64,000 bases of DNA from Tissierellaceae bacterium (GTDB taxonomy: Bacteria; Bacillota; Clostridia; Tissierellales; Tissierellaceae), in assembly GCA_023229175.1 (NCBI GenBank), contig JALNZV010000001.1:62001-126000 (forward strand), given 5' to 3'. Each line of letters begins with the position of its first letter. Within the stretch, counting starts at the first letter, position 1. Positions 8,610-17,930 of this stretch are shown here, in pieces. The position numbers were made by a program, and so were the translations under genes. The notes beneath the pieces are model-generated. The model did not search any database, was not told the DNA's origin, and was given only the letters and a program-made list of their open reading frames with translations.

Positions 8610-8988
8610 GGTTTTTGTTACCCCAATCCTTATTATACACGAATACTTCTATGAACCACAAGAACTTTGACTTGTCTTCCTTTACTATTTTTATAGTATA
8701 TTCTCCCCCTTCGCTTATTTCCACGTCCACACGGTCATTGTCGTAGAATAATTGGATTATCTCCTTCACATCTGTATTGTAAATATATAAGTTAACTGAG
8801 CTCTGTGGATTATAGGCCTTAAGCTTCTCTATTGCCATTTCACTTGCATAAAGCATTTCCGCCTTTTGCCTTTGTTTGTTAATATTCATAAATGTCGTAT
8901 TAAATATTGGAAGGACAGTTGCACTAACTAAGCCCAATAAGAATAACCCCATCATTACCTCAATCAACGTAAATCCTTTTCTTTTCAC
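8575..8988 (-). CDS. Prepilin-type protein, PilV-like minor pilin
   Basis: A 137-residue minor pilin with leader MKRKG and mature start FTLIEVMMGLFLLGLVSA, carrying Glu5. The soluble part is short, as in PilV/PulI-type priming pilins. It is encoded between a GspH/FimT-like and a PilW-like pilin. This trio (FimT, PilV, PilW, then a PilX-like protein) reproduces the order of minor-pilin priming complexes in other bacteria. Start ATG at 8988 lies 6 nt after the previous stop. Confidence 0.9.
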   Translation of the reverse strand: MKRKGFTLIEVMMGLFLLGLVSATVLPIFNTTFMNINKQRQKAEMLYASEMAIEKLKAYNPQSSVNLYIYNTDVKEIIQLFYDNDRVDVEISEGGEYTIKIVKEDKSKFLWFIEVFVYNKDWGNKNHVELEAYLQKK

Positions 8989-8994
8989 AAAATG

Positions 8995-9459
8995 CTACCT
9001 CCTGTCAACATAGAGATTTACTTTTCCGGTGGCAGGGGTAATAGTAATTTCTATGCTTTGACCTTTCTTGTTTATTAAATCCAAAGTGCCCCCACCTGCA
9101 GGGGCACCAGATGGGGTGAATGTCAATGAACTGCCAAAATTATTACCTACAATTTCTATCCCATTCTTAAGTTCTACCTTTTTTATAATCTTACTGACCT
9201 TCTCCTGCCTTGTTATACTATAAATGTTTTTTCCTTTGTTCACAATAAAACCGTAGTTTACGTTCTCTACAATAGCACTATTTCTTGCATATACTAAATC
9301 CCTTTTCAGTTCCATAAGCTCTCTTTTCTCCATACTTATAAAGATCGACTCAATACCTGGAAGTGAAATAGAAAGGATTACAGCGATTAAGGCTATTACC
9401 ACCATCAATTCGATTAGGGTATAGCCGTATTTATCTGTATCCACCCCTAAAAATCCCAT
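8995..9459 (-). CDS. Prepilin-type protein, GspH/FimT-like minor pilin
   Basis: A 154-residue pseudopilin. The leader MGFLGVDTDKYG is followed by YTLIELMVVIALIAVILS; the mature first residue is Tyr rather than Phe, a tolerated variation. The C-terminal half contains SLTFTPSGAPAGGGTLDL, typical of GspH/FimT. The start overlaps the end of the SLH gene by 13 nt, implying coupled translation. Confidence 0.9.
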   Translation of the reverse strand: MGFLGVDTDKYGYTLIELMVVIALIAVILSISLPGIESIFISMEKRELMELKRDLVYARNSAIVENVNYGFIVNKGKNIYSITRQEKVSKIIKKVELKNGIEIVGNNFGSSLTFTPSGAPAGGGTLDLINKKGQSIEITITPATGKVNLYVDRR

Positions 9460-11462
9460 TTTGTCAATTCGTAAAGAAGATATGAGAACTCTGCCCTAGT
9501 TATTTTATTATCTATACTATCTAAACTGGAAGAAGGGACTTTCTTACTGTATTTTAAATACTCCGCAAAAGACTTCCAAGAAAAGCTATTGTCACCCAAT
9601 ACCCTTCTCATAATTATATCTACCTCATTATAAGAAATATTATTGTTTGGCTTATAGCTCCCATCGCCATATCCCATTACATAGCCAGATGATAAACCGT
9701 AGCTTATTGCCTTTTCATAATCCTTAGAAATGGCGGCCCTATCTTTAAAATGACCTAAATTTGATACATCATTTGGAAGATTCCAATTATATACCCTACT
9801 AAGCAATACTAGAAATTCAGCCCTTGTAATATTCTGTTCCGGTTTAAATGTATTGTCTCCATATCCATATATAATATTTCTCCTGTTAAACACTTCTATT
9901 TCTTCTTTAGCCCAATGACCTCGTATATCGTGGAAAACATCTTTGTTTTTGTCAACAAATACTACAAATACGCTACCCATATCCTTCAGTAGTACTGGAG
10001 AAATGCTAGTTGCTATTTTCCCATTTTCCACTCTAGATTTTAAATATTGCCACTTATTATCTTTGAGTACATAAATCCCCCCATCATTATCTCCATAATA
10101 CTCAAAGGAGATTTCAATTCTCTTATCCTTATTGTATTCACCAGAAGGGTTCACGAGGTTTATCCTATAAAAATCAGTAGCTGTAATATATCTTTTATCT
10201 ACTGCGTAATTGGTATTTACAATAGACATATTGACAATGGTAGGATTGAAGAAGATACCGCTGTCTACTTCTAGGCTCATATGCCTGTCATAGCTAACAA
10301 ATATACCGCCACTTATTGGCACACTATAAGACGAAGTATGTTGCCGTGCATCACCTTGCCTTAAATTATTGTAGATGTTTTGATACCCTACAGTGTAGCC
10401 TGTAAAAAATCCACCTAAAAAACCATCCCTATATGCTTTTGACTGATATGAAAGATTATATTCTTTAGTTACTTCTGACCCCAAAGGAATGGTCTTGGTA
10501 TCATCTCCCATAAGATAATCAATTTCAGCCTGATATCCGCCCCTTAAATTCCCAGCACTGTACCCATTCTCATATCCTTCTTTATCATCAGTAGAAATAG
10601 CAAAGTTCTTAGCCTCGCTAAAACTTTTAATATATGAGTCTCTATATGCCTCCTTAAATCCGTTTACAAATCCATTTAAATAATCCTGGCTCTCCGTAGC
10701 TAGGAGGTAATCGGCTATTATTTTGCTGTCGGTAGGCATATCCTTTTTGTAATTGGAAATTCTACCATCATAAAAATCTTTGGCTCCATAAGCATTTCCT
10801 AGAGTTGCTCCAAAAGTCTCCCCATCCCCTCTACCTGAATCAGAATTGTCCCTTTTTAAATGGAACTGAGCTTCTAAATAAGCCTTCTCATATCCTTTTT
10901 GAAATTCATCTTTAAATTCCCTAATAAACATAATCCTATAAGTAGAAGGTAAATTACCTAAATCGTAGGTAGAATTAATGGCACCGTCTTTTGGTATAAC
11001 CCTAGACCAATTCAAAGTTTTTCCCTCTTGGAAATCTTTTAATCCTGCAATTTCACCGTATATTAACCCAAATACTCCCCCAAGATTTGTTACAATATCT
11101 CCGCCAGACTCTGATGGGCTCCCGGGTATATTAGAACCTTGTCTTCTAATATAATCCGTGTATCCCCTTTTATAACCACCTATATATGCAATATAAAATG
11201 TGTCCCTATAACTATACTTGTCCTTTAAATAGTCATTATTCTCACTAAATACTGTTTCCCTATTTGGTTTTGGAACCTTGCTATTACTATAGTCATAAAA
11301 CTCTTTTGCATCGTTAAATGCTTCTGCTACAATTCTACCATCTTCGTATCCCCTGACATCACCTTCTCTTTTTACGTCATCTGCCGTAACGGCAAATACA
11401 GGTATAGATGAAAATACCATAATTATTGTCAGCAACAAACTTATTCGCCTAATAGCTTTCAT
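9447..11462 (-). CDS. SLH-domain surface protein in the pilus operon
   Basis: A 671-residue secreted protein with a signal peptide (residues 1-24 ending VFA). The central 340 residues are rich in repeated Y-x-x-G-Y / F-x-x-G-Y / D-F-Y-D-G motifs, an unusual aromatic-glycine helical repeat. A beta-rich segment follows, then three S-layer-homology domains: residues 511-560 (HWAKEEIEVF, ITRAEFLVLLSR), about 570-625, and a degenerate third to the C-terminus. SLH domains bind pyruvylated wall polymers, so the protein should sit non-covalently on the wall. It lies between pilO and the minor-pilin trio, so I infer a pilus-associated wall anchor or channel component in place of an outer-membrane secretin. 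Confidence 0.88.
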   Translation of the reverse strand: MKAIRRISLLLTIIMVFSSIPVFAVTADDVKREGDVRGYEDGRIVAEAFNDAKEFYDYSNSKVPKPNRETVFSENNDYLKDKYSYRDTFYIAYIGGYKRGYTDYIRRQGSNIPGSPSESGGDIVTNLGGVFGLIYGEIAGLKDFQEGKTLNWSRVIPKDGAINSTYDLGNLPSTYRIMFIREFKDEFQKGYEKAYLEAQFHLKRDNSDSGRGDGETFGATLGNAYGAKDFYDGRISNYKKDMPTDSKIIADYLLATESQDYLNGFVNGFKEAYRDSYIKSFSEAKNFAISTDDKEGYENGYSAGNLRGGYQAEIDYLMGDDTKTIPLGSEVTKEYNLSYQSKAYRDGFLGGFFTGYTVGYQNIYNNLRQGDARQHTSSYSVPISGGIFVSYDRHMSLEVDSGIFFNPTIVNMSIVNTNYAVDKRYITATDFYRINLVNPSGEYNKDKRIEISFEYYGDNDGGIYVLKDNKWQYLKSRVENGKIATSISPVLLKDMGSVFVVFVDKNKDVFHDIRGHWAKEEIEVFNRRNIIYGYGDNTFKPEQNITRAEFLVLLSRVYNWNLPNDVSNLGHFKDRAAISKDYEKAISYGLSSGYVMGYGDGSYKPNNNISYNEVDIIMRRVLGDNSFSWKSFAEYLKYSKKVPSSSLDSIDNKITRAEFSYLLYELTKWDF

Positions 11463-11473
11463 GCTTCCACCTC

Positions 11474-12865
11474 CTACCGTCTTTTAAGGACCAAGACCTT
11501 ACCTACAGGTAAAATGTCTCCAGCCTTCATTTCATTTAATTTCAATATTTCATTCATGTAACTATCGGTCCCATAGTATTCTCTGCTTATACTCTCTATG
11601 GATTCCCCTTCTTCTACATTATGGAAAATATACTTAGTAGATACAGACCTATCCTCGCCGTCTTCATCCATATTCCTATTATAGACAGCCTCTAGTTTGT
11701 CCACCAGAACAATACCGTAATTATCTCTATCTTTTGGTATCTCTAAATATAATTTCTCTATATTAAGTGGATATAAGTCTATATCTCCAGGAGGTGATAG
11801 CTCCACGTACTTCCAACCTGTCCATCCTATACCGTCGATAAAAGGTAATAAAATTTCCTCTCCCATTTGACCCTTAAACACTATACCAATAGCAGCAGGT
11901 GAATAATCGTAGGCATAAATCCAAAGGCCAATGGAATTTGGCGGATACTTTAAGTTTATGTTAGTCCTGGAAACATCTGCATAAGCCATATTTTCCTCTT
12001 CCACAGCCAAAATATTATATTCCCATTTTAGTGAATAATTCTTTGACTTGGAATTAGTAGATATTCCAACACTTCCTTTTATATTTCTATGGGAAGGGAT
12101 AAAATAAACATTTCTGTTTTCAAAATCATGTAAGATTTCCTCTACATAGGGCTTTAGGTCCCCCCCATCTTCTGAATCTTCTAAGCCTGTACTATCTGAA
12201 ATAGACTCTGGCCTTGCGAAGGGCGTATCCTTTGTACCTTCAGCTACATCTATGTAGATAACCTTGTCGTCAGCTTCAGCAATACCTTCTAAACTATAGA
12301 TTCTAAGTGCCATATTGCCATTTAACTCTCCATCAGAACCTAAATCCATAGTAATATTGTCAACTAAAATTCTCCTAGGGCTCTCCTTTAATCTGTTAAT
12401 AACATCAATAACCCCCATATAATTTCCACTATATGGTATGGAAATGCCCATATTTTTCACTTCAAAATCGCTAATATTTTCAAAGCTTGGCCTATTAAAA
12501 TTAAAATCCTTCATATATATATTTTCATCTTCTACTAAATTATTTAGTAAATAGATAATCTGAGCCTGATCTAGCCTGGGAAAATATCTAGCAACAATGG
12601 CATCCCTTTCCTTGCGAAGCAAATCCCAATCTTCATTTATCTTTTTTTCTTTCCTTAATGTATTATTTATCTCTGCAATTTTTGCCTCATACTCTATTTT
12701 CTGTTCAGACAACAATTGCAGTTTTTCAGTTTGAGGTATGTATATAAATCTATATACCAGCCATATAATTATTACAGCCCCTAAAAGCCCAATAAGGGTT
12801 TTTTCGCTTTTAGTCAATTCCCTCCTCTTAAATAGCTTGCTCTTTAAATCCTTATTCCCCATCAT
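11474..12865 (-). CDS. pilO: PilO-like pilus alignment protein with C-terminal LysM domain
   Basis: Inner alignment-complex protein of type IV pili. It has a cytoplasmic N-terminus, one membrane helix (about residues 24-43), a coiled coil (about 45-80) and a PilO-type ferredoxin-like domain (to about 180). An extra domain follows, and the protein ends in a LysM peptidoglycan-binding domain (about 410-463, from VEEGESIESISREYYG). Typical PilO is about 200 residues, so the extra domain plus LysM more than doubles it. The ATG at 12865 is preferred to the GTG at 12874, which overlaps the GAGGGG ribosome site. It overlaps pilN by 14 nt. Confidence 0.87.
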   Translation of the reverse strand: MMGNKDLKSKLFKRRELTKSEKTLIGLLGAVIIIWLVYRFIYIPQTEKLQLLSEQKIEYEAKIAEINNTLRKEKKINEDWDLLRKERDAIVARYFPRLDQAQIIYLLNNLVEDENIYMKDFNFNRPSFENISDFEVKNMGISIPYSGNYMGVIDVINRLKESPRRILVDNITMDLGSDGELNGNMALRIYSLEGIAEADDKVIYIDVAEGTKDTPFARPESISDSTGLEDSEDGGDLKPYVEEILHDFENRNVYFIPSHRNIKGSVGISTNSKSKNYSLKWEYNILAVEEENMAYADVSRTNINLKYPPNSIGLWIYAYDYSPAAIGIVFKGQMGEEILLPFIDGIGWTGWKYVELSPPGDIDLYPLNIEKLYLEIPKDRDNYGIVLVDKLEAVYNRNMDEDGEDRSVSTKYIFHNVEEGESIESISREYYGTDSYMNEILKLNEMKAGDILPVGKVLVLKRR

Positions 12866-13412
12866 CGCTTTCACCCCTCAGCACCATATTGATACTAAAA
12901 TTGTAATAAGTTTCCTGTAATGAGATATTGGAGATAAATATATCCTCGTGAATATCTAAGTTTTCCAAACCCTTTTCGAATTCAGCGATGGACCATTTAT
13001 CCCTCGATATGCCGACTATATTTACTTCCCTATTGTGAATACTAAGCGATGTAAGAGACAAGTCATCAGGTATTTTTGACGTAATATCATTTAATAGGGA
13101 CTCATCCACAATATCCCTATTTTCTATAGTCTTATCCAATTGTGTGATTTTATCGACAGAATTTCTAAAATCATTTACCTCTATTTCCTTATCTTTAATT
13201 TCATTTACCTTTTCCAATGTCCTTGGATCCTCTGCAGTAGACCTAAGGCTTTCCACAATCTTTGTCTCCTGTTTAATGATAATAGCATTGAAAACAAAAT
13301 AAACAGCCAATAAAAGGACTACAAGACTAGAAAGAGTAAAATATACAAGTTTTCTATCAATTTTAAATTCTTTTTTCTCAACATAGGGTTCAAAAAAGTT
13401 TAAATCTCTCAT
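12852..13412 (-). CDS. pilN: Type IV pilus assembly protein PilN
   Basis: A 186-residue bitopic membrane protein. The N-terminal motif RDLNFFEPYVEKK matches the PilN tail that docks into PilM, a membrane helix spans about residues 24-46, and a periplasm-facing domain of the PilN/fimbrial-assembly type follows. The start overlaps the pilM stop by 4 nt. It forms the PilM-PilN-PilO alignment complex with its neighbours. Confidence 0.92.
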   Translation of the reverse strand: MRDLNFFEPYVEKKEFKIDRKLVYFTLSSLVVLLLAVYFVFNAIIIKQETKIVESLRSTAEDPRTLEKVNEIKDKEIEVNDFRNSVDKITQLDKTIENRDIVDESLLNDITSKIPDDLSLTSLSIHNREVNIVGISRDKWSIAEFEKGLENLDIHEDIFISNISLQETYYNFSINMVLRGESDDGE

Positions 13413-14479
13413 TTTTTCACCCCTTCTATTCGAATCAGACCTCCAATAGCATTGCTATACTTGGATAATTCTCCATCCCATTTTAATTTGTCTAGTTTGT
13501 TTAATTTAACAGATGGAATTGCAAAGCGATTGGAAAACATGTTTTCAATACCCTCAATATTTGCAAGTCCACCTTGAAGAACGATATAGTTAATAACATT
13601 GCTGGTTTCTCTACTGGTATAATACCTAAAAATTATATCAATTTCATCCATTAAATTTTCCAATGTGGTCCTTACAGTATTTAAAAACCTGTAATAATCA
13701 GTGAATTCTTCACTGCTTTCGTTAATATTGTCTATGCCAAATAATTTCTCTTCTATCTCTTCCTCAGTATAATCGTATAGGGAGGAAATGTTGTCAATCA
13801 TAGTCTTTGTTCCAGTATCCAGCACCCTAGTTACTAGAATGGCCCCTTCTTTTACAATAGTTAATTTAGAATTGGAATAACCTATGTCAATGGAGGTCAC
13901 AACCATTTCTGATGTATTGTAAAACTCATTGACCAAAGAATTATGATTTAATAGCTTTGCAATGGCATTGCCCTGATAGTCCAAAATTTCTGGTTTTAAA
14001 CCTATTTGTTTGATTAAATCTAAATGCTCTAAAACCATTTTCTTTGGTATGCCTATTAATAATACATTAACTTTATCTGCCCCATCTTCCGTAAAATAAC
14101 TTAGTATCAATGAATTGACAACGTAATCGTCGGGATCTACGGGTAGCATCTCGTCCAACTGATAGCTAATAACCGATGGCAAATCCTTTTCTGGTATCTT
14201 GGGTAAGGAAACAGCCCTAGTGATTATTTCAGAGCTATTAATTATTCCATGGACCTTATCGGTTCTAATCTTGTTTTTCTTTAATTCTTCTTTAATAAGG
14301 GAAACTACCGCATCTTTATCTAGTATTTCTCCATCATAATATACATCCGGTGGCAGCTTTAATGCAAAAGCTTTTGATATACTAATGCTATTTCTTGCAG
14401 CTTGTCCTTCGATTATCTTTATTTCATTCCCTCCAAAATCTAAAGACAATATTTTGTTTCCAAAACTTGGCAGCTTCAA
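13409..14479 (-). CDS. pilM: Type IV pilus assembly protein PilM, actin-like ATPase
   Basis: A 356-residue cytoplasmic actin/FtsA-fold ATPase. Phosphate-binding strand LSLDFGGNEIKIIEG at the N-terminus, a second nucleotide motif VVTSIDIGYSNSKLTIV and the adenosine motif YIVLQGGLANIEGI are in order. PilM links the assembly ATPase and platform (PilB/PilC) to PilN/PilO. It begins the pilMNO module with its stop overlapping pilN. Confidence 0.95.
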   Translation of the reverse strand: MKLPSFGNKILSLDFGGNEIKIIEGQAARNSISISKAFALKLPPDVYYDGEILDKDAVVSLIKEELKKNKIRTDKVHGIINSSEIITRAVSLPKIPEKDLPSVISYQLDEMLPVDPDDYVVNSLILSYFTEDGADKVNVLLIGIPKKMVLEHLDLIKQIGLKPEILDYQGNAIAKLLNHNSLVNEFYNTSEMVVTSIDIGYSNSKLTIVKEGAILVTRVLDTGTKTMIDNISSLYDYTEEEIEEKLFGIDNINESSEEFTDYYRFLNTVRTTLENLMDEIDIIFRYYTSRETSNVINYIVLQGGLANIEGIENMFSNRFAIPSVKLNKLDKLKWDGELSKYSNAIGGLIRIEGVKK

Positions 14480-14493
14480 TTGCTATCCCCCCT

Positions 14494-15882
14494 TTAAGGT
14501 TTTATTACTTGTTCTATTTCATACTTTTTAAACAAATAATCCATTACTTCATCTATGTCATTCTCTTGCAGGGCATCATTATAAATTATTATTTCATAAA
14601 TATTAAAATGAGAATTGACATCGCCAATTGATATATTTGAACCTTGAAACTTATAATTATCAGTATTTATAGTGTTAATTTCATATTTCCGTGAATTAAC
14701 ATATAGCTTAATTTTCCCACTGTTGCCTTTGGATACTTGCCCCACTACAATATATATCACATTTTCTTCGCACTTATCTGATTCAATAAAATTAATATTA
14801 TTATCTTTACCAATTGTAAATTTAACCTTACCTTCATTCATTTCAAACTTCCAGCCTTTATTGCTGTTCATTATATCATAATTTGTATTTGCAAAATTTG
14901 GCGGATTCTTAAATACTAAGAAAATAGTATTATGGTCACCCAATTTTGGCTCCTCATCAAAAAGTATTTGATTGTTTATTTCTACGTATTTTTTATTTTC
15001 TTCACTATACTTGACTGTAACATCTTTTATACTAGATTTTTTCCCACTTAAAATATCCATCCAATTTAATTTTTCTTCATTAACAATTTCTTTCTTAATT
15101 GTGTCTACATCAAGATGTATTACAGGATCTAAAACAGGTAATCCTGACAAATAAAAAGGCTCACTTGGTACTTCAGTTCCATATTTACCTAAATTAGATA
15201 TTGGAATTATCGAATAAACCAAATGTCTTCCTTTAAAGTCGCCAATATAAGTTTTAACATTATCTAAAGAACTAAACGAATTATAATCCGTCTTTATCTT
15301 TACATAATCCTGGGGCCATTGAGGATATCTATAACCAAATTCTCCTTCATTAACATTTGTAACTTTAGTAGGTACATACCCTTCAAATCCTGGCTTTGAT
15401 ATATACCAATTATAAATACTCATATAATAATTAGTATTATCCTCCAATATGACATTTGATCCAGATAATATTAAGTTTGACTTAAAACCATATGTTGGAC
15501 CAGATGGTGAAATTTTCACAGTATCGTCTTTAATTACTGGAACATCAAGTATTGAGCCACTAACAATACTTGAATGCTTGGGTATATATGCCTTAATATA
15601 GTTATTACCGCTAATTATTGCTTCAACAGATGTGACCTCAATATTTCGATCTAATAATGTTATGTTTTTAAAATTAATATTAGTATGATCTCCACCTTCT
15701 ATATCCTTTATATAGCTTTCCATCTCTTTCCTTGCAATATAAATATCTTCTGTAATGCCTCTTCCTTTAAATATAATTGAATAATTCATAAATATTGGTG
15801 GATATAAAAATGTAACAATAAAACCAATTAATACTATAGACAATAATACCTCTATTAAGGTAAGTCCATTTCTTTTTCTCAT
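14494..15882 (-). CDS. Prepilin-type protein with LamG-like C-terminal domain
   Basis: A minor pilin of 462 residues, far longer than ordinary pilins. The leader MRKRNG precedes LTLIEVLLSIVLIGFIVTFLY, a class III signal with Leu at mature position 1. The large extracellular part ends in a concanavalin/LamG-like domain of about 140 residues, with a KIKLYVNSRKYE strand and a final IYNDALQENDIDEVMDYL helix. Start: ATG at 15882, preceded by AAAGGA at 9 nt; earlier starts at 15912 and 15891 are poorer and overlap the upstream gene. A sugar- or matrix-binding tip role is inferred. Confidence 0.85.
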   Translation of the reverse strand: MRKRNGLTLIEVLLSIVLIGFIVTFLYPPIFMNYSIIFKGRGITEDIYIARKEMESYIKDIEGGDHTNINFKNITLLDRNIEVTSVEAIISGNNYIKAYIPKHSSIVSGSILDVPVIKDDTVKISPSGPTYGFKSNLILSGSNVILEDNTNYYMSIYNWYISKPGFEGYVPTKVTNVNEGEFGYRYPQWPQDYVKIKTDYNSFSSLDNVKTYIGDFKGRHLVYSIIPISNLGKYGTEVPSEPFYLSGLPVLDPVIHLDVDTIKKEIVNEEKLNWMDILSGKKSSIKDVTVKYSEENKKYVEINNQILFDEEPKLGDHNTIFLVFKNPPNFANTNYDIMNSNKGWKFEMNEGKVKFTIGKDNNINFIESDKCEENVIYIVVGQVSKGNSGKIKLYVNSRKYEINTINTDNYKFQGSNISIGDVNSHFNIYEIIIYNDALQENDIDEVMDYLFKKYEIEQVIKP

Positions 15883-15895
15883 ACATATCATTCCT

Positions 15896-17491
15896 TTATT
15901 CTCCTGGCCCATAAATTCTCCAATAATTACCTAATATTGATTCCTCTATTTGCGTTACTGCCATATTTAGCTTATCACCATCTGTTGTAATAAATCCATC
16001 AACCTCTCTATCAGGTTTTGATAATACATCTTTAATCATATTAAAATACTTGATTTCTTTTGAATCTTCGCCCAAATCGGTAAATAATCCAATAAGAAAA
16101 ACTTTCAAGTTCTTTATATTAATTAATTCATTCTCTATTCTAGTTATATACCCCATACCATAAACAATATTTTCATCATTTTCAGTTCCTGTCCCTATTA
16201 AATTTGAGCTACTAACGTTTCCATCGGTGAGTTTATAATTTGATGGTCGCCTGTAGTGCCATTCATAGGGCACTGTAGTTCTATTCCATATTGTACCTGA
16301 AGTTTTACTTAAGGTTTTATACAAATAATACAAGTTTCCATTTCCCTCATCCAAAATTGTGCCTTTATCTTGATCAAATTCTTTATATTCATAACTTTTA
16401 TTATTGACACTTCCATATGTGGGGACCCCATCCATTAAAATTATTAAATATTTATATGCTTCCTCATGGGCTAGACTTGTATCATTATAACCCTTTAATA
16501 TATGGTACGCACGCCTAATCCCATCACCTATATTTGTCCCACCACCTTCTACCAGTTTATCTATTTCCTGTAATAAAGATGATATATTTGAACTAACTGG
16601 TTTTAAAATATTGGGGTTATTGGCATTTGTATTAAATTTAATGATACTTAATTCAGTGTTATTTAAACCAGCAAATGAATTAATTAATTTTTTTGACGAT
16701 TTCTTTAAAGCATCAATTTTCTTAATATTTTGACCCTCGTAAATTGTTTTATCCTTCATACTCCCCGAGGTATCTAATACCATAGCGACAGCAGCTTGAC
16801 TTTCTAGATTTTCTTTGTAGAATAGTACCCTCCCTTGTTCATATCCTGATCTATCTACTACTTGTAGACTGTTATAGGCTTTCATTTCTGTAGTTATTTC
16901 AATGTAATCTTCATTTTCTAAATTACCCTTTAGTATAAAGGAAATTAAATTATCATATAACTCTGGTGAATTCTTTTTAAATTCTAGATTATAAACTATG
17001 TCTTTTCCATCTACAGTCTGCCTATTTATAATTCTTCTTAATTCATAATATCCTTTACCGTTCTCTGTTTTATAGGTAAACTCCCTTAATTCTTTACCAT
17101 CATCACTAAAAACAAGGAAGTTCCATCCCTTATACTTTTCAATAGCTGATAGAAATTCATTCTTTTTGCTAGAGTTTTGGGTATTTATAAAATTATCATC
17201 TAATTTTATAACTTCATTTGTGTCATCTGCAATGGAAAATAAATCATTATCAGTAAATACTGGCTCTATATCAGCATGTATAAATATAGCACTAGATTTC
17301 TCAATATAGTTTGAAATAGATGAAATCGTTCCTCTTATATTTGATTGAACATTATACTCCATATTTACAATAGTTAATGGCTTGCTACTAATATTTAATA
17401 TTGAGAACCCAATCAATACTATTAACGAAAATAGAGCAATTGTCAAAATCAATTCTATTAAGGTAAATCCAAAGGCTTTTTTACTTTTCAT
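15896..17491 (-). CDS. Prepilin-type protein fused to von Willebrand A domain
   Basis: A 531-residue minor pilin. The leader MKSKKAFG is followed by FTLIELILTIALFSLIVLI; a PilW-like region runs to about residue 230. A vWA domain follows, with a complete MIDAS: DTSGS at 240-244, Thr319 in GGGTNIGDG and Asp354 in ILMDG. Metal-dependent vWA domains on pilin scaffolds are known as adhesive tips (PilY1-like or pilus tip adhesins); here the adhesin is fused directly to the pilin. It lies between a PilX-like gene and the LamG-type pilin. An in-domain insertion near 365-440 (rich in Tyr, Asn) is unusual. Confidence 0.88.
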   Translation of the reverse strand: MKSKKAFGFTLIELILTIALFSLIVLIGFSILNISSKPLTIVNMEYNVQSNIRGTISSISNYIEKSSAIFIHADIEPVFTDNDLFSIADDTNEVIKLDDNFINTQNSSKKNEFLSAIEKYKGWNFLVFSDDGKELREFTYKTENGKGYYELRRIINRQTVDGKDIVYNLEFKKNSPELYDNLISFILKGNLENEDYIEITTEMKAYNSLQVVDRSGYEQGRVLFYKENLESQAAVAMVLDTSGSMKDKTIYEGQNIKKIDALKKSSKKLINSFAGLNNTELSIIKFNTNANNPNILKPVSSNISSLLQEIDKLVEGGGTNIGDGIRRAYHILKGYNDTSLAHEEAYKYLIILMDGVPTYGSVNNKSYEYKEFDQDKGTILDEGNGNLYYLYKTLSKTSGTIWNRTTVPYEWHYRRPSNYKLTDGNVSSSNLIGTGTENDENIVYGMGYITRIENELINIKNLKVFLIGLFTDLGEDSKEIKYFNMIKDVLSKPDREVDGFITTDGDKLNMAVTQIEESILGNYWRIYGPGE

Positions 17492-17500
17492 TTTTATCCC

Positions 17501-17929
17501 CTACTCCCATAGTTTAATTTCTGGATATTGCTTACTAAAAGACATATTTAAGGTATATGTTTTATCACCATCATTTAAAATTCCAATAGATTCTATAAAT
17601 ATTGTGTCTTTCTCTTTATCATATTTTATCTTGATTGATACATCATCAATTCCATCTTCATCAAAATCTAAATTTATTGGTTCTGGATTAATAATACTAT
17701 TATTATAAGAATCAATCTTCTTATTACCTTTGCTATCTGGTTTTAACAATGCTGCATATGCAATTTCAGCACCCGAATATGCCAAATAATATGCTTTAAT
17801 ATTATTTTCCTGATTCTTAATTTGTTTTAAATTCGATAATGCAACAAATTGTATAGCTATTCCAATAATTAATGAAATTGTAAAAATGATAAATATAAAT
17901 ATCATTATAAAGCCTTCTCTCTTCTTCAT
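17501..17929 (-). CDS. PilX-like pilus accessory protein
   Basis: A 142-residue protein whose N-terminal leader MKKREG is followed by a long hydrophobic helix (FIMIFIFIIFTISLIIGIAI) and by IKAYYLAYSGAEIAYAALL, the conserved post-helix block of PilX/GspK-type proteins. Unlike the minor pilins it lacks Glu5. The ATG at 17929 follows GGGGTG at 6 nt; the GTG at 17938 is the longer alternative. It is encoded immediately after pilD. Confidence 0.8.
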   Translation of the reverse strand: MKKREGFIMIFIFIIFTISLIIGIAIQFVALSNLKQIKNQENNIKAYYLAYSGAEIAYAALLKPDSKGNKKIDSYNNSIINPEPINLDFDEDGIDDVSIKIKYDKEKDTIFIESIGILNDGDKTYTLNMSFSKQYPEIKLWE

Positions 17930-17930
17930 C

